Below, in pieces: positions 1 to 8,367 of a DNA stretch of 57,995 nucleotides. The DNA comes from Mycobacterium sp. UM_WGJ. Lineage in GTDB: Bacteria > Actinomycetota > Actinomycetes > Mycobacteriales > Mycobacteriaceae. Numbering within the stretch: position 1 is the first letter of the stretch; every line of letters begins with the position of its first letter. The translations under genes were made by a program, and so were the position numbers. Location of the stretch: contig NZ_AUWR01000062.1 of assembly GCF_000455125.1 (NCBI RefSeq), positions 1-57,995 on the forward strand, given 5' to 3'. Under the pieces are notes generated by a model that ran no database searches, was not told the DNA's origin, and saw only the letters and a program-made list of their open reading frames with translations.

Positions 1-17
1 GGACACCGCCGAACACA
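1..17 (+). rRNA. rrf: 3' end of 5S rRNA gene (partial)
   Basis: The first bases, GGACACCGCCGAACACA, match from memory the 3' tail of mycobacterial 5S rRNA, whose CCGCCG pairs with CGGCGG at the 5' end of the molecule. A strong terminator follows at once, as expected for the end of an rRNA operon. In H37Rv the rrs-rrl-rrf operon lies directly beside ogt, which is also nearby here. Only the tail is in the window, so the exact 3' end is approximate. Confidence 0.75.
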
Positions 18-24
18 ATTTAGT

Positions 25-57
25 GAAACGCCCCCCGACACAGTCGGGGGGCGTTTC
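25..57 (+). terminator. rRNA operon terminator hairpin
   Basis: A perfect 15-bp stem (25-39 with 43-57) closes a 3-base ACA loop. The stem holds a run of six C pairing with six G and ends in GTTTC. It lies directly after the 5S tail and most likely terminates the rRNA transcript. Confidence 0.85.
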
Positions 58-146
58 CATATTTACGCTCCGCGGGCTGTCGCAAAGATCTGGCCGGCGA
101 GATGCGTTCCCGGTTTTGTTTGCTGTTGCGGGAAGTGGGGCGGAAC

Positions 147-178
147 TATACCGTTAAGCGGCAGTTAAGGTGCTTAAC
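147..178 (+). promoter_or_regulatory. candidate promoter and GTTAAG operator
   Basis: The hexamer GTTAAG occurs at 153-158 and 164-169, 11 bases apart (one helical turn), and inverted as CTTAAC at 173-178. The last two form the perfect repeat GTTAAG-GTG-CTTAAC. The -10-like TATACC lies at 147-152 and the AGGAGG ribosome site at 179-184, so the array would cover the transcription start. A repressor site is inferred; the regulator is unknown. Confidence 0.4.
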
Positions 179-190
179 AGGAGGATTCGC

Positions 191-1339
191 GTGCACGCTC
201 AACTTTGCCTGCCACTCGTCGCGAGTGTTGCAGCCGCCGGCCTGGTCGCGGGCGCACCCGTCGCGCCGTCGGCCGTCCCAGCGCACACGTCTGCCTTCAC
301 CCTCACGGGCAACGGCACGTCGCTCGGTGACGGTATCGCCTACATCATGGGCGGGACCGGGATGCCGCAACCGTCCGATCGGTATCTCGACGCGGTAGAC
401 GCGCTGTACCTGCAGCCCCACGGATTCACCGGGGAGCTGTTCTCTTTGTGGACCCCGGAGAACGTCAGTTCGACCTCCCAGGCGGTGGGCGGCCAGATCC
501 TCTACAACGCGGTCATGGACCAGATCAACGGCGGCGACGTGGACGCCGACAGTCCAGTGGTGGTCTTCGGCTACTCGCAGAGTGCATCGATCTCGGTGCG
601 CCTGATGGAGCGCTTGGCCGATGAAGGCGTATCCGACGACCTGGTGCGGTTCGTGCTGATCGGCTCGCCGGGAACGAGCGGCGTTCCCACTGACCTCTAC
701 CACACCGACGTCTACAACTATGAATACGATCCCGTCGCGTTCCAGCCGACGTACTTCAACCCGCTGGCTTATCTCAACGCGGCTTTGGGCTTCCTCTACG
801 GGCATTCAGTGCTGTTGAGTGCGACTCCCGAGCAGGTGGCCTCGGCGATTGAACTGCCGACGTCAGACCCCGATTCGATGGCCAGCTTCTACATGATTCC
901 CTCGGAGCTGCTCCCGATTCTGGCGCCCCTGCAGTTGATCCCCATTCTGGGGCAGCCCCTGTACGAGCTGCTGGAACCCGTCACCCGGATCCTGGTGAAC
1001 CTCGGCTACGGCAATATCGAGAACGGCTGGCCGCCAGGAGACGTCGATGCGCCCGGCGGTTCCGCACTGTTCCCCAACGTCGACCTCGGCGAACTCATCT
1101 CTGCGCTGGGCAACGGTGTGCAGTCTGGAATCACCAACGCCATCGACACCTTGCTGGACCCCGACAACTACCAGATCATTCCGCTGATCGAACACCCCTC
1201 GCTGGCGGCGATCATCCAAGAGGGCTACATCGTGGGTGCTATCGACTCGCCGAACCCCACGTTCAGTGAAGCCCTGACTGGTTTGGTCGAGTTCTTCCAG
1301 GGTTTCACCGACACCACCGAATACCCGATGCCGGGCTAG
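191..1339 (+). CDS. secreted PE-PPE-domain serine hydrolase, copy 1
   Basis: The 382-residue product has an N-terminal signal sequence (hydrophobic stretch about residues 5-30) followed by a PE-PPE (PF08237-type) alpha/beta hydrolase domain. The nucleophile elbow is GYSQS with Ser at about 129. Conserved blocks include YLQPHGF, TDVYNYEYDP and ILVNLGYG. Family members are esterase or cutinase-like and are usually fused to PE or PPE domains; neither is present, so Sec export is inferred. GTG 191 was chosen because AGGAGG lies 6 bases upstream; an in-frame GTG at 170 has no such site. It forms a tandem pair with the next gene. The substrate is unknown, with lipid or wall esters likely. Confidence 0.85.
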   Translation: MHAQLCLPLVASVAAAGLVAGAPVAPSAVPAHTSAFTLTGNGTSLGDGIAYIMGGTGMPQPSDRYLDAVDALYLQPHGFTGELFSLWTPENVSSTSQAVGGQILYNAVMDQINGGDVDADSPVVVFGYSQSASISVRLMERLADEGVSDDLVRFVLIGSPGTSGVPTDLYHTDVYNYEYDPVAFQPTYFNPLAYLNAALGFLYGHSVLLSATPEQVASAIELPTSDPDSMASFYMIPSELLPILAPLQLIPILGQPLYELLEPVTRILVNLGYGNIENGWPPGDVDAPGGSALFPNVDLGELISALGNGVQSGITNAIDTLLDPDNYQIIPLIEHPSLAAIIQEGYIVGAIDSPNPTFSEALTGLVEFFQGFTDTTEYPMPG

Positions 1340-1451
1340 GTGGCGAGCCGGCGCTCGAACCCCACCCGGTGACACCCCCGCTGCTCTTGCACGGGTATTT
1401 ATTGCGCAGTAGCGTTCAGGTCTGACTCAGTAAATTTCTAGGAGGTTGGGC

Positions 1452-2624
1452 GTGCGCGACTTCTCTTGCCTACCGCTGGTGGCCGGCGTTGCGGCGGCGA
1501 GTGTTATGGCCGCCCCTCCGGTGGTGGCGTCGGCGGTGAGCACCCAGGTTCCTGCGGTCGTGCTGACCGGCAACGGAACGTCGTTGGGGGATGGCACCGC
1601 GTTCGTGATGGGCGGGACCGGCATTCCGCAGCCACCGCAGGCCTATCTGGATGCGATTGACGAGCTGTACCTGCAGCCCCACGGATTCGGCGGGGAGACG
1701 GTCTCGCTCTTCACGCCGGAGAATGTCAGCGACACATCGCGTGAAGTTGGTCTGCAGCTGCTCAAGAACGCGGTGGCCACCGAGCTCAACAGCGGGCAGG
1801 TGGACTCCGACAACCCGGTGGTGGTGTTCGGCTACTCGCAGAGTGCGGGAATCTCCGTGGGATTGATGCACTGGCTAGCCGAGAACGACGTCTCCAATGA
1901 CCTCGTCCGTTTTGTGCTGATCGGCTCTACGGCTACCAACTACGTGCCTACCGACCTGTACCACACCGACGTCTACAACTACGAATACGACCCGGTCGCC
2001 TTCCGGCCGACGTACTTCAACCCGTTGTCCGATCTCAACTCCACCCTGGGCTTCATCTACGGGCACTCGGTGCTTCCGAGCGTGACACCCGAGCAGATCG
2101 CCTCGGCGATTGAGCTGCCTGTCTCGGACCCTGATTCGCTGACCACCTTCTACATGATTCCCTCGGAGATCTTGCCGCTGTTGGCTCCGCTGCAGTTGAT
2201 CCCGATCCTGGGCCAGCCGCTCTACGAGCTGTTGGAGCCAGTCACTCGGATCCTGGTGAACCTGGGTTACGGCAGCATCGAGAACGGCTGGCCGCCGGGG
2301 GATGTCGATGCGCCGGCAGCTTCGGGATTCTTCCCCACCGATATCGACCTCGGCGAACTCTTCACCGCGCTGGGCAGGGCAGTGTTCGACGGGATCAGCA
2401 ACTCGGTCAGCAGCTGGTTCGATCCCGACACCTACACGATCTACTCCCTCGAGGACCACCCGTCGTTGGCCGGGATCATCAACACCGGCTACCTCGCGGG
2501 CTACCTCGACTCCCCGAACCCGCCGTTGGACGAAGCGCTCGAGGGACTGGCCAACTTCTTGGCGGCGTTCACCGATACCACCCCGTACCCCATGCCCGAC
2601 CCGGTGGACCTGCTGGGCGGATAG
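1452..2624 (+). CDS. secreted PE-PPE-domain serine hydrolase, copy 2
   Basis: This 390-residue paralogue of the preceding gene shares its layout: signal peptide, PE-PPE hydrolase domain with GYSQS (Ser about 129), and the long near-identical stretch around PILGQPLYELLEPVTRILV. AGGAGG at 1440-1445 sits 6 bases before GTG 1452, the same start design as copy 1. The 112-base gap to copy 1 shows no terminator, so the two may be co-transcribed. The C terminus ends in a slightly longer tail (MPDPVDLLGG). It is convergent with ogt, whose stop codon is only 7 bases away. This is a recent-looking tandem duplication; the substrate is unknown. Confidence 0.85.
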   Translation: MRDFSCLPLVAGVAAASVMAAPPVVASAVSTQVPAVVLTGNGTSLGDGTAFVMGGTGIPQPPQAYLDAIDELYLQPHGFGGETVSLFTPENVSDTSREVGLQLLKNAVATELNSGQVDSDNPVVVFGYSQSAGISVGLMHWLAENDVSNDLVRFVLIGSTATNYVPTDLYHTDVYNYEYDPVAFRPTYFNPLSDLNSTLGFIYGHSVLPSVTPEQIASAIELPVSDPDSLTTFYMIPSEILPLLAPLQLIPILGQPLYELLEPVTRILVNLGYGSIENGWPPGDVDAPAASGFFPTDIDLGELFTALGRAVFDGISNSVSSWFDPDTYTIYSLEDHPSLAGIINTGYLAGYLDSPNPPLDEALEGLANFLAAFTDTTPYPMPDPVDLLGG

Positions 2625-2631
2625 TTCTCTG

Positions 2632-3120
2632 TCAGAACAGGGTGGCGTGGCTGCGCCGGCGTTCTAGGTCCAGCAGCGATTTCTTACGGTCGATACCGCC
2701 CCCGTAGCCGGTGAGGCTGCCGTTGCTGCCGATGACGCGGTGGCACGGCACGATGATCGAGATCGGGTTGCGGCCGTTGGCCAAACCGACGGCACGCGAC
2801 GCGGTGGGAGAACCGATCTGGCTGGCCAGCTCGCCATAGGACCGTGTCTGGCCGTAGGGAATGGTCAGCAGGGCGGTCCACACTCGGCGCTGGAAGTCGG
2901 TGCCCAGCAGCGCGTAGTCCACGTCGAACTCGGTGAGGTCGCCGGCGAAGTATGCCGACAGCTGTTGCGCCACATCGGAAAACGCGGTGTCGGCACGCCG
3001 CCAGCCGTTTCGGTCGGGAGCGTGGGCATGATCGAGCATGAGCAGGTGAGTGAGCCTGCCGTCGTCGCCGGCCAGGGTGAGTGGGCCGATCGGACTGTCG
3101 ATCGTGCGGAAACACGTCAT
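2632..3120 (-). CDS. ogt: methylated-DNA--protein-cysteine methyltransferase
   Basis: This 162-residue suicide enzyme takes the methyl group from O6-methylguanine onto its own cysteine. The signature PCHRV carries the acceptor Cys at about 126, followed by GYGGG near the C terminus, and length and layout fit the Ogt/MGMT family. ATG 3120 was chosen because a GGAGAT ribosome site precedes it and its ATG overlaps the alkA stop codon as ATGA, indicating translational coupling. The alkA-ogt pair matches Rv1317c-Rv1316c. Expression is probably tied to methylation sensing by the Ada-type N-terminal domain of AlkA. Confidence 0.93.
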   Translation of the reverse strand: MTCFRTIDSPIGPLTLAGDDGRLTHLLMLDHAHAPDRNGWRRADTAFSDVAQQLSAYFAGDLTEFDVDYALLGTDFQRRVWTALLTIPYGQTRSYGELASQIGSPTASRAVGLANGRNPISIIVPCHRVIGSNGSLTGYGGGIDRKKSLLDLERRRSHATLF

Positions 3121-4622
3121 GCGATCTCCTTCGAGGCCGGGGGCCAATGGTTCACGGCGTGATCCAGGCTGGTCCACAGATGCTGGGTGGCATAGGAACG
3201 CCACGGCCGCCAGCGAGCACTGCGTTGGATCAGTGCCCGCGGCGTGTGGGGCAGTCCGTAGTGGCGGGCGGCCAGGTGAAGCCCCAGGTCGGTGGTGGGA
3301 AACGCGTCAGGGTCGCCCAACCCGCGCATGGCGATCACCTCGGCTGTCCAGGCCCCGACGCCCGGCAGCGCTCTGAGGTCGCGGCGGGCCTGTTCCCAGT
3401 CGCAACCGGCACTCAGGCCCAGGCTGCCGTCAGCCAGGCGGGAGACCAGGGTGAGCAGTGTTCGCCGGCGGGCCCGGGGAAGCGCGAGTTGCTCGGGATC
3501 GATGTCGGCGAGACGTTCCGCCGACGGAAAGACATGCGTGAGCCCGCCGTCGGGGTCGTCGATCTGTTGGCCATGGGCGACCACCAACCGCTGGGCATGG
3601 GTGCGTGCCGCTTTGGTCGACACCTGCTGGCTGAGGACCGCCCGCACCGCCAGCTCGGCTTCGTCGACGGTCCGTGGAATGCGCTGCCCCGGTGCCTTGG
3701 CCACCAGGGGAGCCAGGTCGGGGTCGGCGGTGAGGGCATCGACGACGGCTTCGGGGTCAGCGTCAAGGTCCAACAGTCGTCGGCAGCGGGTGATCGCGGC
3801 GGTGAGGTCGCGGAAGTCGTCGAGCACGAGTCGGCATCGGACATGGCGGGGAGCCGGGCGCAGGCTGACGATGCCGTTGCCGTGCGGCAGACGCAGGGTG
3901 CGCCGGAAAGCGCCGTCGCGTACCTCTTCGCAACCGGGCACCGCACAGGCGGCCAAGTGTCCGAACACGCCCTCGAACGCAAACGGGGTGCGCACCGGCA
4001 GGCGCAGCGACAGGGCGCCCGGGCCGGGGGCGTCGCGGTCGGACGAGGCTCGTGAGCGTGCGGCGGCGTTGCTGCGCAACACCGTTGGCGTCGTGGCGCA
4101 CACGGCGCGGATGGTGTCGTTGAACTGCCGAATACTGGCGAAACCGGCGGCGAACGCGACATCACCCAACGGCAGGTCAGTGGTCTCGATCAGGACGCGG
4201 GCGGTCTGCGTGCGCTGGGCGCGGGCCAGTGCCAGCGGGCCGGCGCCGACCTCGGCTTGCAGCAACCGCTGCAATTGGCGGGCCGAGTAGCCGAGGTGGC
4301 CGGCAAGCCCGCCCACTCCCTCCCTATCGACCGTGCCGTCGGCGATCATGCGCATAGCCCGGCCCACGATGTCGCCCCGGATGTTCCATTCCGGAGAACC
4401 CGGCGCGGCGTCCGGGCGGCAACGCTTGCAGGCGCGGAAGCCGGCTCGCTGCGCTGCGGCAGCGGTGGGGTAGAACTCCACATTCGGTGGCAGCGGCGTA
4501 CGCGCCGGGCAACTGGGCCGGCAATAGATGCCTGTCGTGCGCACCGCGGTGATGAACCAGCCGTCGAAGCGGGCGTCCTTGGACTGCACGGCGCGATAGC
4601 AGCGGTCGAAGTCGTCGTGCAC
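3117..4622 (-). CDS. alkA: Ada-AlkA fusion: methyl sensor/regulator with 3-methyladenine DNA glycosylase
   Basis: The 501-residue protein begins with an Ada zinc domain whose ligands Cys34, Cys38, Cys65 and Cys68 mirror the E. coli Ada spacing; one is the methylphosphotriester acceptor. An AraC-type HTH region follows (about 85-190), then an AlkA N-terminal domain and an HhH-GPD glycosylase domain with the GVGAWTAE hairpin and a catalytic Asp downstream. It should sense methylated DNA, activate transcription and excise alkylated bases. Start is GTG 4622. It is the first gene of the alkA-ogt operon and is divergent from the glutaminase gene. Orthologue: Rv1317c (about 496 residues). Confidence 0.93.
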   Translation of the reverse strand: MHDDFDRCYRAVQSKDARFDGWFITAVRTTGIYCRPSCPARTPLPPNVEFYPTAAAAQRAGFRACKRCRPDAAPGSPEWNIRGDIVGRAMRMIADGTVDREGVGGLAGHLGYSARQLQRLLQAEVGAGPLALARAQRTQTARVLIETTDLPLGDVAFAAGFASIRQFNDTIRAVCATTPTVLRSNAAARSRASSDRDAPGPGALSLRLPVRTPFAFEGVFGHLAACAVPGCEEVRDGAFRRTLRLPHGNGIVSLRPAPRHVRCRLVLDDFRDLTAAITRCRRLLDLDADPEAVVDALTADPDLAPLVAKAPGQRIPRTVDEAELAVRAVLSQQVSTKAARTHAQRLVVAHGQQIDDPDGGLTHVFPSAERLADIDPEQLALPRARRRTLLTLVSRLADGSLGLSAGCDWEQARRDLRALPGVGAWTAEVIAMRGLGDPDAFPTTDLGLHLAARHYGLPHTPRALIQRSARWRPWRSYATQHLWTSLDHAVNHWPPASKEIA

Positions 4623-4705
4623 GCCTTCAACGATGGCACGATGCGGCCGGCGACACTAGCGGAAAAACGACAGCGCAGTGCCGGGCCGTGCGCCGTGGCG
4701 GGGGC

Positions 4706-4711
4706 TAGCAT
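4706..4711 (+). promoter_or_regulatory. -10 hexamer TAGCAT, leaderless start of glutaminase gene
   Basis: TAGCAT ends 6 bases before GTG 4718, so transcription would begin at or beside the start codon. Confidence 0.6.
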
Positions 4712-4717
4712 CGGTTC

Positions 4718-5992
4718 GTGGCGGCGCTGGTGCAGCAGTACTTGGACGGGATCCTCGCCGAGCATGCCGGCGCCAACCATGGTGCCCTGGCCAGCTATAT
4801 CCCCGAGCTCGCCCAGGTCGACCCGACGAAGTACGGCCTGGCGCTGTCGTCGTCGGACGGCTACGTCTACGAATGCGGCGATGCCGAGGTGCCGTTCACC
4901 ATGCAGTCGATATCCAAGCCGTTCACCTACGCGCTTGCACTCGATCAGCTGGGGCAGACGGAGGTCGACGCGCGGATCGGCGTGGAGCCCTCCGGTGAGG
5001 GCTTCAACAAGATCAGCGTGGACCAGGTCACCAATGTGCCGAAGAACCCGATGATCAATGCTGGGGCGATCGTGGCCTGCTCCCTGATACCCGGGAAGAC
5101 CATTGAAGACCGGTTCGATCTCGTCCGGGATTTCTTCAGCGCCTGCGCCGGACGCAGCCTGGAGTTTGACGACGGCGTATATCAGTCCGAGCGAGCCAGC
5201 GGCAGTCGCAATCGTGGGATCGCCTATCTGCTGGAGAGTTTCGGCGCACTGGGCGCCGACCCCGACGATGCCCTGGATCTCTATATCCGCCAGTGTTCGC
5301 TGAAGGTCACCAGCACCGACCTGGCTCGGATGGCCGCGACGCTGGCCCGCGGCGGTCTCAACCCCCTGACCGGGCGGCAGGTGACCGATGCCACGGTGGT
5401 ACGGCGAACCCTGTCGGTGATGGTGACCTGCGGCATGTACGACGCCGCCGGTGCGTGGGTCAGTGCGGTCGGGATGCCGGCCAAGAGCGGTGTGGCCGGC
5501 GGCATCGTGGCGGTGCTGCCCGGACAGCTCGGTATCGGCGTCTATTCCCCGCGGATCGACGTCAGGGGCAACAGCGTGCGCGGGATGCTGGTGTGCCGCA
5601 GCCTGTCCCAACAGCTCGGCCTGCACTTCCTGACGGTGAGCAGTGAAGCGCATTCGGCGATCCGTGGGGTGTACACCCCACGTCCGGGCATTCGGGTCTA
5701 CGAGGTGCACGGTGATCTTCTGTTCGCCGGAGCCGAACAGGTGGCTCGCACCGCGACCCGCGAATGTGGGGAGTTCGACACCGCCATCCTCGACGTCTCG
5801 CGGCTGCACACGATCAGCGAGCCGGCGCGAGGCCTGCTTGCGGGGCTCTCCGAGGAGTTGCGGGCACTGGACAAGCAGGGTCTGCTCGTCGATCCCAACG
5901 GATCGGTGACGCCCGATCCGGCGGGCCATGCCGGGCTGGTGTTCGCCACGGTCGAGGATGCGCTGGCGGCAACCGAGACGTGGGCAGAGTAG
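4718..5992 (+). CDS. glsA: glutaminase with C-terminal STAS domain
   Basis: The 424-residue protein hydrolyses glutamine to glutamate and ammonia. Residues about 20-310 are a serine-dependent glutaminase domain with the SxxK-type motif (Ser64, Lys67 in MQSISKPF) and the conserved NPMINAGAI block. Residues about 325-424 resemble a STAS domain (VYEVHGDLLF, then DVSRLHTI), giving a fusion known in other actinobacteria. The STAS role is unknown; regulation or partner binding is likely. GTG 4718 is supported by the -10 box placed for a leaderless mRNA. The gene sits between alkA and the cyclase gene, where H37Rv has none. It is convergent with the cyclase, 6 bases between stops. Confidence 0.9.
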   Translation: MAALVQQYLDGILAEHAGANHGALASYIPELAQVDPTKYGLALSSSDGYVYECGDAEVPFTMQSISKPFTYALALDQLGQTEVDARIGVEPSGEGFNKISVDQVTNVPKNPMINAGAIVACSLIPGKTIEDRFDLVRDFFSACAGRSLEFDDGVYQSERASGSRNRGIAYLLESFGALGADPDDALDLYIRQCSLKVTSTDLARMAATLARGGLNPLTGRQVTDATVVRRTLSVMVTCGMYDAAGAWVSAVGMPAKSGVAGGIVAVLPGQLGIGVYSPRIDVRGNSVRGMLVCRSLSQQLGLHFLTVSSEAHSAIRGVYTPRPGIRVYEVHGDLLFAGAEQVARTATRECGEFDTAILDVSRLHTISEPARGLLAGLSEELRALDKQGLLVDPNGSVTPDPAGHAGLVFATVEDALAATETWAE

Positions 5993-5998
5993 CCGGAG

Positions 5999-7603
5999 CT
6001 ATAGCGGGCTGGCGAGCACGGTGGGCTGCTCGTAGCCGCGCAACACGATCGACTCACCCACGACCCAGTGGGCCTGCTCGCTGACGCTGGCCGCGTACAT
6101 GGTTCTCGCGGTGGTCAATAGCTGCACGCGTTGGGTTTTGGCCAATTCACACAACCGGGCGGCCTCGTTGACCGGCTCGCCGATCACGGTGTACTCGAAC
6201 CGCTCCTTGGCGCCGACGTTTCCAGCAACCACCTGTCCCGCGGCCACGCCGATACCGGCGCGGATCTCGGGCACTTCCTCGGCCAGGCGGTACAGGATGC
6301 CCCGGGCCGCGGCCAGGGCCTCATCCTCGGGCTGGTCGAGGTGGTTGGGGGCGCCGAAGATCGCCAGCGTGGCGTCGCCCTCGAACTTGTTGATCAGGCC
6401 CTGGTGGCGGTCGACCTCATCGACGACAACGGCAAAGAATCGGTTCAACAGACTGACGACTTCGGTCGCGGGCTTGGCTGTCACGATCTGTGTCGAGCCG
6501 ACGATGTCGACGAAAATCACTGCGACGTGGCGCTCTTCGCCGCCAAGCTGGATTTGATCGCGTTCCGCGGCGGCCGCCACCTCGCGCCCGACGTGGCGGC
6601 CGAACAGATCGCGCACCCGCTCGCGCTCGCGCAGGCCGTGCACCATCGCGTTGAAACCGCTCTGGAGCTCGCCGAGTTCGGTTCCGTCGAACACCACGAG
6701 GTCACCTTGCAGATTGCCCTGCTCGACGCGCTTCAGAGCGGCGCGCACCACCCGGACCGGGGTCGCGGTGAGCCAGGACAGAATCAACATCAGCAGGAAG
6801 CCGAAGATCAGCGTCGTCACCGAGGCGGTCAGAACGGCGACCCCGAACTGGGTCAACGTCAGATTCTTGAGCACCACAGCGAAAAAGGCCGCTAGCGCGA
6901 TACCCATGATCGGCACACCTGAGGTGAGAAACCAGACCAGCATCGTCCGGCCCATGATCCCGGACAGGATCCGCCGCGGAGGTGGGCCGGCGGCGAGCGC
7001 CTGGGCGGCCACCGGCCGCAAGGCGAACTCGGTGAACAGGTAGCAGGCGGTGGCCACCAGGATGCCGCAGACGCTCATGGTGAACCCGATGATCGGGATG
7101 AAGATCCTGTCGGCCAATCCGTAGAGCACGGTGAACATCACCGTCGCGACGCCCCATAGCGCCAGCACGACCTGCGCCACCCGCCACGGGGTCAGGAAGG
7201 CGTTGCGTTCGTCCTCGGGCGTCGGCCGCTGTTCCTTGATGGCCCAACGCAATTTCTTGATGGTGCGCCGGGTGATCACGTAGGTCCCGCCGATCAGCGC
7301 GGCCACCACGTAGGCCGGCACCAGCCCGAATGTGAGCCACGCCGGGGCGTCGTGGAACACGCTGGGAACCGGGAACGCCACCGTCACCAGCAGCACGTCC
7401 ACGGCGACGCCCAGCAGATTCGTGCCCACCATGACGACGGTCAGGATGAACTGGATGCGAATCCGCCTTAGGTACTGGCTTTCGGACACCTGGCCCAGCA
7501 GCCAGGAGCCGTATTCCGGTGTCTCGGGCAGGCGACCGCTCTGACGGGTGAGCATCTCCAGCGCTCGGCCCAGGCGTTGTGCGGTTGTCTTCGGCGGCTT
7601 CAT
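5999..7603 (-). CDS. membrane-bound class III adenylate cyclase with HAMP domain
   Basis: The 534-residue protein has a membrane domain of about six helices (about 45-310), a HAMP linker (about 290-345, helix TATPVRVVRAALKRVEQGN) and a catalytic domain from about 357. Catalytic features visible are FVDIVGST and EGDAT (metal-binding Asp residues), Lys in NKFEGDA, Thr in EYTVIGEP at the adenine-specifying position, and Asn and Arg in VNEAAR. The Lys-Thr pair fits an adenylate cyclase. It should make cAMP at the membrane. It resembles Rv1318c-Rv1320c, but only one copy is present. ATG 7603 begins a more typical N terminus than the in-frame ATG at 7675. Confidence 0.9.
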   Translation of the reverse strand: MKPPKTTAQRLGRALEMLTRQSGRLPETPEYGSWLLGQVSESQYLRRIRIQFILTVVMVGTNLLGVAVDVLLVTVAFPVPSVFHDAPAWLTFGLVPAYVVAALIGGTYVITRRTIKKLRWAIKEQRPTPEDERNAFLTPWRVAQVVLALWGVATVMFTVLYGLADRIFIPIIGFTMSVCGILVATACYLFTEFALRPVAAQALAAGPPPRRILSGIMGRTMLVWFLTSGVPIMGIALAAFFAVVLKNLTLTQFGVAVLTASVTTLIFGFLLMLILSWLTATPVRVVRAALKRVEQGNLQGDLVVFDGTELGELQSGFNAMVHGLRERERVRDLFGRHVGREVAAAAERDQIQLGGEERHVAVIFVDIVGSTQIVTAKPATEVVSLLNRFFAVVVDEVDRHQGLINKFEGDATLAIFGAPNHLDQPEDEALAAARGILYRLAEEVPEIRAGIGVAAGQVVAGNVGAKERFEYTVIGEPVNEAARLCELAKTQRVQLLTTARTMYAASVSEQAHWVVGESIVLRGYEQPTVLASPL

Positions 7604-7636
7604 CGTGGCGTAAGAATAATTGCTCAGCGCTGCCCT

Positions 7637-7642
7637 TAAGGT
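7637..7642 (+). promoter_or_regulatory. -10 hexamer TAAGGT, leaderless start of nucS
   Basis: TAAGGT ends 7 bases before ATG 7650, consistent with a leaderless mRNA and decisive against the in-frame upstream start at 7620. Confidence 0.65.
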
Positions 7643-7649
7643 GGATCGG

Positions 7650-8321
7650 ATGCGACTAGTGATCGCCCAGTGCACCGTCGACTACGTCGGCAGGCTCACC
7701 GCGCACCTGCCCTCTGCCCGGCGACTGCTGCTGTTGAAGGCCGACGGCTCGGTCAGCGTGCATGCCGACGACCGTGCCTACAAACCACTGAACTGGATGA
7801 GTCCACCGTGTCGGCTCACTGAGGAGGTCGGTGGTGAGCTGCCGGTGTGGGTGGTGGCGAACAAGAGCGGCGATCAGCTCCGTATCACCATCGAGGACAT
7901 CGAGCACGACTCCAGCCACGAGCTCGGTGTTGACCCCGGTCTGGTGAAAGACGGCGTCGAGGCGCAACTGCAGGCGCTGCTCGCCGAGCACGTCGAGCTG
8001 CTCGGCGAGGGCTACTCACTGGTGCGGCGGGAGTACATGACCGCCATCGGCCCGGTGGACCTCTTGTGCCGCGACGAACACGGCCGAGCGGTCGCCGTGG
8101 AGATCAAACGGCGCGGGGAGATCGACGGTGTGGAACAGCTCACGCGTTATCTGGAACTGCTCAACCGCGACAGCCTGCTGGCGCCGGTCAGCGGAGTATT
8201 CGCCGCCCAGCAGATCAAGCCCCAGGCCCGCACCCTGGCCACCGACCGCGGCATTCGTTGCCTGACACTGGATTATGACGCGATGCGCGGTATGACCAGC
8301 GATGAATACCGGCTTTTCTGA
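7650..8321 (+). CDS. nucS: mismatch-specific endonuclease NucS/EndoMS
   Basis: The 223-residue protein matches the actinobacterial NucS family (Rv1321), which cuts both strands at G-T, G-G and T-T mismatches and replaces MutS-MutL repair in these bacteria. The N-terminal half is the dimerising DNA-binding domain. The C-terminal RecB-like nuclease carries the acidic and lysine residues of [10 protein letters not shown] and [19 protein letters not shown] 7650 gives the usual length and fits the -10 box. The family's C-terminal end normally binds the sliding clamp. The next gene begins close to or just inside its 3' end. Confidence 0.93.
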   Translation: MRLVIAQCTVDYVGRLTAHLPSARRLLLLKADGSVSVHADDRAYKPLNWMSPPCRLTEEVGGELPVWVVANKSGDQLRITIEDIEHDSSHELGVDPGLVKDGVEAQLQALLAEHVELLGEGYSLVRREYMTAIGPVDLLCRDEHGRAVAVEIKRRGEIDGVEQLTRYLELLNRDSLLAPVSGVFAAQQIKPQARTLATDRGIRCLTLDYDAMRGMTSDEYRLF

Positions 8322-8367
8322 TCTGCCCGCCGGAATACAAGCAGACGGCGTGGCGTTGCAGCCCGTC

